From an uncultured Brachyspira sp. (lineage in GTDB: Bacteria; Cyanobacteriota; Vampirovibrionia; Gastranaerophilales; Gastranaerophilaceae): a DNA stretch of 9,102 nucleotides. The stretch lies in assembly GCA_900321895.1 (NCBI GenBank), contig ONYB01000166.1, positions 1 to 9,102 of the forward strand. Direction: 5' to 3'. Of this stretch, positions 1 through 5,761 are shown piece after piece. Position 1 is the first letter of the stretch; each line of letters starts with the position of its first letter. Position numbers and translations under genes: made by a program. Below the pieces are notes generated by a model. It made no database searches. It was given only the letters and a program-made list of their open reading frames with translations, and was not told where the DNA came from.

Positions 1-78
1 AATATGCAGCAGGCGTATGATTTGTGGCAGGCAAAAAAGAGGGTTAATCTTGATAATGTCGAGGTTATCGCTCTTTAG
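1..78 (+). CDS. C-terminal end of an unidentified protein (partial)
   Basis: The frame is open from base 1 and ends in TAG at 76-78, leaving the last 25 residues of a protein that begins before the window. The tail reads NMQQAYDLWQAKKRVN followed by LDNVEVIAL. It is mixed polar and amphipathic, with no signature I recognise. The gene is on the same strand as rsmI, but a hairpin terminator lies between them, so it is probably the last gene of its transcript. That it codes is inferred from the clean open frame, the stop and the terminator about 20 bases later; its function cannot be judged. Confidence 0.6.
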   Translation, partial: NMQQAYDLWQAKKRVNLDNVEVIAL

Positions 79-98
79 GTTTTTGTAAATATATTTGT

Positions 99-133
99 AA
101 AAAGTCCTTGCGGGTTTGCCGTTGGGACTTTTT
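99..133 (+). terminator. Intrinsic terminator after the upstream gene
   Basis: AAAAAGTCC (99-107) pairs perfectly with GGACTTTTT (125-133), and CGG/CCG (111-113 with 119-121) can pair inside the loop. The run of T on the 3' arm serves as the U tail on the plus strand. The matching A run could serve as a tail in the other direction, so it may be bidirectional. It lies 20 bases after the stop of the upstream gene and ends 16 bases before the rsmI ATG, separating the two transcription units. Confidence 0.75.
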
Positions 134-134
134 G

Positions 135-143
135 TGTTAAAAT
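135..143 (+). promoter_or_regulatory. Extended -10 promoter for rsmI, probably leaderless
   Basis: TG-T-TAAAAT (135-143) matches the extended -10 pattern TGn-TATAAT with one mismatch. A weak -35-like TTGCCG lies at 116-121, inside the terminator loop. Initiation about 7 bases after the -10 would fall at or next to the A of the rsmI ATG at 150. There is no Shine-Dalgarno sequence between terminator and ATG, which fits a leaderless message. The motif is visible in the sequence; the start site is inferred. Confidence 0.5.
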
Positions 144-149
144 TTTGTT

Positions 150-959
150 ATGAAGGAATATGATTTTTATATCGTTCCGACACCAATCGGAAATCTTGGG
201 GATATTACAAACAGAGCCTTGAAGGTACTGGGTTCGGTTGATATTATTGCGTGCGAGGATATGAGGGTTACGCAAAAACTTCTCAATCATTTTGATATAA
301 AGACAAAATGTATTTCTTATCACAAGTTTAATGAGCGTGAGAGAGTTGAACAGTTTTTAGAAATTTTGAGCTCGGGCAGAAAGATTGCGTTGGTGTCTGA
401 TGCCGGAACTCCGCTGTTTTGTGACCCGGGGGCAGTGATTGTTGAGGAATTGAAAAAACATGGGTTCAGCGTGACGGCTCTTGCAGGAGCTAATGCGGTT
501 GTGACGTTTCTTTCGCAAGTCCCGAGAGAGGATGAAAGCTTTTCTTTTGTCGGCTTTTTGCCAAAAACTAAATCGCAGATTTCGGAGGTTTTTAAGGTTC
601 ACAAATTTGAGGATGTTGTTTTTTACGAGTCGCCAAATAGAATTGTTTCGACTTTGGAGGTTATTAAAGAAATTAACCCTGTTGCAAAAGTCGTTCTCGG
701 ACGTGAATTGACAAAGATTTTTGAAGAAGTTTTGATTGACGAGGTTGAAAATCTTCTTGAGCATTTCTCCAAAAATCCGCCGAAGGGTGAATTTGTCGGA
801 ATGGTTTATCGTGCTCAACGGGTTGGGGATGATGTTGATGTTGATGAAAAGATTAAATTGTTGAAGTCGAAAAAGTTCGGGGCAAAAGATATTTCCGTAA
901 TTTTGTCGACTTTATACGGAGTCAACAAAAACGAAATTTACAAAAAAGTTGTAGGGTAA
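150..959 (+). CDS. rsmI: 16S rRNA (cytidine-1402 2'-O)-methyltransferase RsmI
   Basis: A 269-residue protein of the RsmI/YraL family, part of the tetrapyrrole-methylase fold. The family uses S-adenosylmethionine to methylate the 2'-OH of C1402 in the decoding centre of 16S rRNA, in the cytoplasm. The family signatures appear in order: VPTPIGNLGDIT (9-20), the ACEDMR stretch (family norm EDTR), SYHKFNE, SDAGTP (83-88) followed by a DPG loop, a GANA motif where the usual form is GPSA, FVGFLPK, and YESPNR (159-164) with LGRELTK after it. The length is slightly short for the family, and the extra C-terminal region is brief. The ATG at 150 is the only sensible start because the family begins a few residues before VPTPIGN. 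No Shine-Dalgarno sequence precedes it. It appears to be a single-gene unit between a terminator and the promoter of the next operon. Confidence 0.95.
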   Translation: MKEYDFYIVPTPIGNLGDITNRALKVLGSVDIIACEDMRVTQKLLNHFDIKTKCISYHKFNERERVEQFLEILSSGRKIALVSDAGTPLFCDPGAVIVEELKKHGFSVTALAGANAVVTFLSQVPREDESFSFVGFLPKTKSQISEVFKVHKFEDVVFYESPNRIVSTLEVIKEINPVAKVVLGRELTKIFEEVLIDEVENLLEHFSKNPPKGEFVGMVYRAQRVGDDVDVDEKIKLLKSKKFGAKDISVILSTLYGVNKNEIYKKVVG

Positions 960-1006
960 TATATGTATATAAATATTTATTAAATTATTTTGATTTATGT
1001 AATTTA

Positions 1007-1015
1007 TGATATAAT
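1007..1015 (+). promoter_or_regulatory. Extended -10 promoter of the bamA operon
   Basis: TG-A-TATAAT (1007-1015) is a perfect extended -10 element in a very AT-rich gap of 90 bases. A TTGATT at 990-995 resembles a -35 but leaves a 14-base spacer, which is too short, so the promoter probably relies on its extended -10. Transcription would start near 1022, giving a leader of about 28 bases that contains the AAGGA ribosome site at 1036-1040. It should drive bamA and the closely packed genes after it. Confidence 0.6.
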
Positions 1016-1035
1016 ATTTTTACATGGAGAATAGT

Positions 1036-1052
1036 AAGGAACTGTCCGTTTG
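1036..1052 (+). promoter_or_regulatory. Ribosome binding site that fixes a TTG start for bamA
   Basis: AAGGA (1036-1040) lies 9 bases before TTG at 1050-1052. The predicted protein begins MKRNLYKL and runs directly into a signal peptide. No in-frame ATG gives an intact signal peptide: the next Met codons fall inside its hydrophobic core (residues 17-18). The TTG is therefore the best-supported start. Confidence 0.7.
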
Positions 1053-2963
1053 AAAAGAAATCTTTATAAGTTAATAGTGCCGTTGTTGGTGGTTGCAATG
1101 ATGCCTTTAAAGGGATTTTGTGCCGATGATTTTTACAAGGATGAATCTGCTGCGGACAGATTGTCGGGTGCCTCTGCTCAAAACGAGCAGGGTGGAAGAA
1201 TTGTCAAGGATATCGAAATCCACGGGCTTAATGTTGTCAGCCCCGAAACTGTTTTGTCAAAAATGAGCCTCAAGAAAGGTGATAAGTTTGACAGAAGTGC
1301 TATTCAAACGGATTTGAGAAACATTTATCAAATGGGTTATTTTACTGAAAAAATGAGAGCTTTGCCTGTAAATAATCCTGACGGAACTATTACTTTAAAA
1401 CTTATTTTGGAAGAAAATTCTCCTGTTACAGATTTTACGATTGAAGGAAATACTGTTATTTCGACGGAAGAAATTCTTAATACTTTGATTGATATGAAGG
1501 GTAAGCCGCAAAATATATCTCGCTTGAATGAGGCTATTGCAAAAATCCAAGAGATTTATAATTCAAAAGGTTATATTTTGGCTAGAATTGAGTCTGTTTC
1601 GGATGATCCGGACGGCACCATTAATATCAAGATTAAGGAAGGAACTGTTAATTCTATTGCGATTTCCGGAAACGAAAAGACGAAGGATTACATTATTGCC
1701 CGCAATATTATGACAGAACCGGGGAGTATTTATAACGAAAACCAGATTAAAGAAGATTTGGTAAGATTGTATGCAACTCAGGCATTTAAGGATGTTACAA
1801 GGGAAATTGAACCTTGTGCGGATGATCCTGACATGTATGATATTACGATTAATGTTCAGGAGCAGAGAACAGCAAGCATTTCTGTTGGCGGTGGTCTTGA
1901 TTCCGTAACAGGTGTTTTCGGGTCTGTCGGTATTGCCGATAACAACTTTAGAGGTCGCAACCAGAGAGTTTCCTTGAATGGTTTGGTCGGTTCAGGTGTA
2001 ATCTTGAACGATGCGTCTATTATGAGAAGAATGAATATGCAGGCAGAATTGAGTTTCTTTGAACCTCATTTCTTGAATTCTGATAATTCCTTGATGACAA
2101 AACTTTTCTATAGAGATTTCGGTAGTTATCAAGTTCCGTTGGCGATTGAACGAAGATTTGGCGGCGAGGCTACCGTTGCTCATAGAATTAAGAAAAACCC
2201 GCATTTGTCGTCAACATTCTCGCTTGGTGTTGAAAATATAAGTGTTAAGGAAGGCGATTTCAACAAGATTTCTAACTTATATGCAAGATACGGAGTGCCG
2301 ATTTCAGAACGTGCAAATCAGTTGGAAGGCGGCTTGTTTATGTCGCTCAGCCCTGCGTTGATTTATGATACGAGAGATGGAGCAGGCGGTGTTACTCGAA
2401 AAGGTACTGTTGCAAGTCTTAGATTTACTGAAGATTTCGGGCTTATCGACTTTGACAAAACTCACGGAAAGCTTTCCGGTATGATTAAACAATATGTACC
2501 TATCGGTAAAAAGTCATCATTATCTTTTACGGCTCGTGGTGGCGGAAAAATTCACGGCGACAATATGCCTGACGTAATGGCATACCGTTTGGGTGGTCCG
2601 TACACTATTAGAGGTTTCAAGATGAGTGGTGTTGGTACAGGTGATGCGTTTGTTATGGGTTCTGCCGAATTCGCAACCCCTATCCCGTTCTTGGATAGAA
2701 CGAAATTGTCCAGAAAGGTTAACTTCCTGAACAATATCAGATTTACGGTTTGGGCTGATGCAGGTAAGATTTTCAACCCGACTATTGCAGACACATTGTA
2801 TGACCGTCCTGGGTATGCAGTATCAATGGGTATCGGTTTAAAATTGTATATTCCTGGTATGGGACCTGTTTCGGTTGATTATGGTTTCCCTCTCACAAAT
2901 TCGGGTGACAACGGACCAAAACATGGTTACTTTACTTTTGGTGTAGGCGACTTGGTATACTAA
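1050..2963 (+). CDS. bamA: Outer membrane protein assembly factor BamA (Omp85 family, three POTRA domains)
   Basis: A 637-residue Omp85 protein that inserts beta-barrel proteins into the outer membrane. Residues 1-25 form a signal peptide (MKRN, hydrophobic core, cleavage after FCA). A short polar linker is followed by three POTRA domains at about 51-122 (IVKDIEIHGL), 125-197 (VTDFTIEGN) and 198-272 (INSIAISGN-like start VNSIAISGN). The rest, about 275-637, is the membrane barrel. It contains the family's barrel-entry sequence around GGGLDSVTG, the loop-6 motif IRGF (520-523) in RLGGPYTIRGF, and a terminal strand ending in aromatic Tyr. Proteobacterial BamA has five POTRA domains; three is the number in cyanobacterial Omp85, which fits the suggested lineage. 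The skp-type gene follows 20 bases later, the classic bamA-skp pairing. The main alternative is a TamA-like Omp85 paralogue, which the Skp neighbour makes less likely. Confidence 0.92.
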   Translation: MKRNLYKLIVPLLVVAMMPLKGFCADDFYKDESAADRLSGASAQNEQGGRIVKDIEIHGLNVVSPETVLSKMSLKKGDKFDRSAIQTDLRNIYQMGYFTEKMRALPVNNPDGTITLKLILEENSPVTDFTIEGNTVISTEEILNTLIDMKGKPQNISRLNEAIAKIQEIYNSKGYILARIESVSDDPDGTINIKIKEGTVNSIAISGNEKTKDYIIARNIMTEPGSIYNENQIKEDLVRLYATQAFKDVTREIEPCADDPDMYDITINVQEQRTASISVGGGLDSVTGVFGSVGIADNNFRGRNQRVSLNGLVGSGVILNDASIMRRMNMQAELSFFEPHFLNSDNSLMTKLFYRDFGSYQVPLAIERRFGGEATVAHRIKKNPHLSSTFSLGVENISVKEGDFNKISNLYARYGVPISERANQLEGGLFMSLSPALIYDTRDGAGGVTRKGTVASLRFTEDFGLIDFDKTHGKLSGMIKQYVPIGKKSSLSFTARGGGKIHGDNMPDVMAYRLGGPYTIRGFKMSGVGTGDAFVMGSAEFATPIPFLDRTKLSRKVNFLNNIRFTVWADAGKIFNPTIADTLYDRPGYAVSMGIGLKLYIPGMGPVSVDYGFPLTNSGDNGPKHGYFTFGVGDLVY

Positions 2964-2983
2964 TAATTTATGGAGGTATAATT

Positions 2984-3442
2984 ATGAATAAAATTAAAAT
3001 GACAACATTGGCTTTGTTTGGTGCAGCAGTATTGTCTTTGGGAAGTTCTGCCATTGCAGGCGGTGTAGGTTATATTGATTACCAAAAAGTTCAAGAATCT
3101 TATCCTCTTGCACAACAGGCTATCAAGGAAGTTGATTCTAAGGCTACAGAACTTCAACAGTATATGTTGGATAAAGAAAAACAGTACAAAGCTCTTGATA
3201 CACCTTTGAAAAAACAAAATTTTGAAGATGCAACCGCTCGTGAATTGAACACAAAACAAGAAGCTCTTTACAGATTGAAATCTGATAAAGAAGAATTAGT
3301 TTTCAACAAAATTCAAGCTGCTGCAAAACAAGTTTTGGTAGAACAAAAACTCGACGCTGTTCTTGATTTTAGGGTCGTTTTTGTAGGTGGTGTTGATATT
3401 ACCGACTTGGTTATTCAAAAATTGAAAAGCGGTAGCTTTTAA
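2984..3442 (+). CDS. skp: Periplasmic chaperone Skp/OmpH
   Basis: A 152-residue secreted protein of the OmpH/Skp family, which holds unfolded outer-membrane proteins in the periplasm and hands them to BamA. Residues 1-25 are a signal peptide ending SSAIA. The mature part starts with the family hallmark VGYIDYQKV (28-36), a beta strand of the trimer core. A long charged helical region of about 42-118, rich in K, E and Q, would form one tentacle of the jellyfish-shaped trimer. The C-terminal strand and helix LDAVLD...VDITDLVIQKL (123-147) match the usual end of the family. GGAGG (2972-2976) sits 7 bases before the ATG, the strongest ribosome site in the window and consistent with high expression. 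The length is close to the familiar 160-residue form. It is co-transcribed with bamA by position. Confidence 0.92.
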   Translation: MNKIKMTTLALFGAAVLSLGSSAIAGGVGYIDYQKVQESYPLAQQAIKEVDSKATELQQYMLDKEKQYKALDTPLKKQNFEDATARELNTKQEALYRLKSDKEELVFNKIQAAAKQVLVEQKLDAVLDFRVVFVGGVDITDLVIQKLKSGSF

Positions 3443-3469
3443 TTAGTAGTGTAAAGTTGGAGTTTTAAT

Positions 3470-4237
3470 ATGAAATATTCAGAACATGGTGAACAGTACC
3501 ACATCGGGTTGTCAAACGGTGATGTGGGCAAATATGTAATTCTTCCGGGCGATCCGAAACGTTGTGAAAAGATTGCAAAATATTTTGACGACGCAAAGCT
3601 TGTCGGTGACAGGCGGGAGTACACCTCGTATACAGGTTATTTGAACGGTGAAAAAGTTACCGTAACTTCGACAGGTATCGGCGGACCTTCTGCTGCGATT
3701 GCAATGCAGGAACTTGTGAATATCGGGGCGACGACCTTCATTCGTGTCGGAACTTGTGGTGGTATTGAACCTGATGTTAAGGGTGGCGATATCGTAATCG
3801 CAACAGGTGCAATCCGTATGGAAGGTACAAGTAAAGAGTATGCACCGATTGAATTTCCGGCTGTTGCAAACCTTGATGTGACAAATGCACTTGTTTCTGC
3901 TGCAAAATCTTTAAATTACAACTATCATACGGGTGTTGTTGAGTGTAAGGATTCTTTCTACGGTCAACACAGTCCTGAAATTATGCCTGTAAGTTATGAG
4001 CTTCTCAACAAGTGGGAGGCTTGGAAAAGGCTCGGTTGTATGGCTTCAGAAATGGAATCTGCGGCACTTTTCACTGTTGCAAGTTATTTGAGAGTGAAGA
4101 TGGGTACGGTTCTCTTGACGGTTGCAAATCAGGAAAGAGAAAAACTCGGACTTGAAAACCCTGTTGTTCATGACACTGATATGGCTATTAAAACGGGTGT
4201 TGAAGCTCTTAAAATTATGATTGAACAAGACAAATAA
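3470..4237 (+). CDS. udp: Uridine phosphorylase-type nucleoside phosphorylase
   Basis: A 255-residue cytoplasmic enzyme of the PNP/UDP phosphorylase family, which cleaves a nucleoside with phosphate into base and ribose-1-phosphate for salvage. Visible motifs are YHIGL (10-14), the phosphate loop ILPGDPKR (24-31), REYTSYTGY, STGIGGPS, FIRVGTCGG (90-98), FYGQ (163-166) and EMES (194-197), whose Met and Glu bind ribose in this family. The first motif, the FIRVGT block and the post-EMES segment (TVANQERE, with no catalytic SD as in DeoD) point to uridine rather than purine phosphorylase. In the E. coli enzyme Gln166 and Arg168 read uracil; here the Gln is kept but Ser replaces the Arg, so base preference is uncertain. 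GGAG (3459-3462) lies 7 bases before the ATG. The gene is 27 bases behind skp, in the same run. Confidence 0.85.
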   Translation: MKYSEHGEQYHIGLSNGDVGKYVILPGDPKRCEKIAKYFDDAKLVGDRREYTSYTGYLNGEKVTVTSTGIGGPSAAIAMQELVNIGATTFIRVGTCGGIEPDVKGGDIVIATGAIRMEGTSKEYAPIEFPAVANLDVTNALVSAAKSLNYNYHTGVVECKDSFYGQHSPEIMPVSYELLNKWEAWKRLGCMASEMESAALFTVASYLRVKMGTVLLTVANQEREKLGLENPVVHDTDMAIKTGVEALKIMIEQDK

Positions 4238-4250
4238 AAAGGTTAATGAG

Positions 4251-5729
4251 ATGTTTAAAAATAATAAAATGCAGTATGTTATAAGAACGTGTTCCAGCGA
4301 AAACGTTCAGGAATTGCAAAATCTATTAAATGAAATGGCGATGAACGGTTGGGAACTTTACAGTATGAATGAAGTTGAGGCGGAAGACGGTTACAAGTTC
4401 AACTGTATTTTTATGTCGGAAGCTAAAAACGAAACGGGCTCTGACGAGGGCGACGTGATTAACATTTCGACCTTCAAAAGTCAGATGGAGAAAATGCTTT
4501 CGCCAAAACTCTCACCTTACGAAAGTTGTGTTGATATCCAATCAAAAATCAAACTTCAACAGCAGAAAATCTCAAAGATAAAAAAAGAACTTGAGGGCGA
4601 ACCTCCTGCGTCAATTAATCGTAAAAAATTGAACGACAAGATTTCGGCCGGGCTGAAAGAACTGGATGATTTGAAAGCTGAACTTGCAAAAACAACCTCT
4701 CCTGATGTTATGTTTGCAAGATTGCACGAGGAAAAATTGACGATTAGCTTGAGCGAAGAGCTCTTGCCTTATGTGGATTCAGAGAATGACAGCGAGGAAG
4801 AAACCCTTCTTGCGGCAACTGTCAAAACTCGTTTGAAATTGACGGATGAGCTCGGTTATGTCATGCCGAAAATTATTTTCAAGGATGATGAGGACTTGAA
4901 CCCTTATGAATTTTGTATAAAAGTTCGTGGGTTTGAGGTTTGCCGGGGAGTGGTTTATCCTGAACACACGATGTTTTTCGCAGAAAATATTCACTTTGAC
5001 AAAAAGCCGAAGAATGCAATTTACGATGTCGATGTTGTGACGGGAGAAAAAATTGTTTGGTTGAACGGAAAGGAAACGAAAGACTTTTGGGAACAGGGGC
5101 TTTCGGGCTCTGAATATATCGCAAGGGTTTTGGAGCATGCCGCTGTTAAGTATGTTGATGAGTTGATTGATTATTCTGATGTCGAAAAATATATTGATGT
5201 TGTTGACGGCGTTAACAGTTTCCTTGTTGACAATATTATCCCTGATATTATTTCGTTGGCGGATTTGAGATACATTTTGACAAGTTTAATCAGAGAAAAA
5301 GTTTCTGTAAAAAATATCGTCTACATTTTTGAAAAAATGAATGATTTTGCGGTTGATGCTCCGAAAAACGAGCTGATTAAGCGTATAAGATTGGCTTTGG
5401 GCAGACAAATTTGTAAAAGCTATTTGAATTCGGACGGAGTTCTTCAAGTATTTGAATTGAGCGAAAAAACAATGGATGAATTTATTCCTGACGTTGAGGA
5501 CGAAGAGGATGATATCATACGCATTGATAGTGAATTTGCGGAAAAACTCACTTCAAAATTATTGAAAAAAGCAAAACAGTTTGAAGTGAAATCTATCAAA
5601 CTCGTTGTACCGTTGGAATTCAGACATCTGTTTTTTGTCTTGTTGTCAAATTATTTGAGCGATATTACGGTTCTTGCAAGGGAAGAAATCGGTTGCAATT
5701 ATCCGATTGAAGTTGTTGCGGAAATCTAG
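4251..5729 (+). CDS. Soluble FlhA/SctV C-terminal-domain protein with a DUF4177-like N-terminus
   Basis: A 492-residue protein with three visible parts. Residues 7-57 (MQYVIRTC ... NGWELYSM ... FNCIFMSE) resemble the small DUF4177 fold with its GWEL core (33-36). Residues 95-147 are a charged coiled coil broken by a PP turn. Residues of about 160-490 follow the cytoplasmic domain of the export-gate proteins FlhA/SctV: ELLPYVD, LTDELGYVMPKIIFKD, NPYEF (217-221), IKVRGFEVCRG (about 223-233), IIPDIISLADLRYIL (about 329-343), REKVSVKNIVYIFE, LALGRQI (381-387) and a final VLAREEI. That domain normally hangs below an eight-helix membrane part and docks chaperone-substrate complexes. No membrane segment or signal peptide exists here. 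An acidic patch (414-421) interrupts the last subdomain. The ATG at 4251 is preferred, with AAAGG at 4238-4242 eight bases upstream; an in-frame TTG at 4221 would overlap udp and has no ribosome site. It sits 13 bases after udp. Its job is unknown. Confidence 0.85.
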   Translation: MFKNNKMQYVIRTCSSENVQELQNLLNEMAMNGWELYSMNEVEAEDGYKFNCIFMSEAKNETGSDEGDVINISTFKSQMEKMLSPKLSPYESCVDIQSKIKLQQQKISKIKKELEGEPPASINRKKLNDKISAGLKELDDLKAELAKTTSPDVMFARLHEEKLTISLSEELLPYVDSENDSEEETLLAATVKTRLKLTDELGYVMPKIIFKDDEDLNPYEFCIKVRGFEVCRGVVYPEHTMFFAENIHFDKKPKNAIYDVDVVTGEKIVWLNGKETKDFWEQGLSGSEYIARVLEHAAVKYVDELIDYSDVEKYIDVVDGVNSFLVDNIIPDIISLADLRYILTSLIREKVSVKNIVYIFEKMNDFAVDAPKNELIKRIRLALGRQICKSYLNSDGVLQVFELSEKTMDEFIPDVEDEEDDIIRIDSEFAEKLTSKLLKKAKQFEVKSIKLVVPLEFRHLFFVLLSNYLSDITVLAREEIGCNYPIEVVAEI

Positions 5730-5761
5730 CAAAAAAATATATTTAGGGATATTAAAATAAT

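Noticed and set aside
357..818. Long minus-strand open frame (153 codons) opposite rsmI
   Set aside because: It is the complement of a clearly conserved rsmI sequence, and its predicted product is rich in F, N and R with no family motif.
960..1006. A terminator for rsmI
   Set aside because: The stretch is AT-rich with no GC-containing hairpin that I can find.
1110..1127. Lipoprotein signal at Cys24 of the BamA-like protein
   Set aside because: The residues before Cys (K-G-F) do not fit a lipobox, and FCA is a good signal peptidase I site for a barrel protein.
4221..4250. TTG at 4221 as start of the FlhA_C-like protein
   Set aside because: It would overlap the end of udp and has no ribosome site, whereas ATG at 4251 has AAAGG at good spacing and starts just before the first domain.
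4779..5138. Minus-strand open frame of 119 codons inside the FlhA_C-like gene
   Set aside because: The plus frame carries recognisable FlhA_C motifs across the same bases; the antisense frame has no ribosome site and looks random.
5716..5743. Internal promoter before the glucanotransferase gene (TTGCGG, 16 bases, TATATT)
   Set aside because: The -35 match is weak and lies in coding sequence, and the implied start would remove the only AGGGA ribosome site; operon read-through is simpler.
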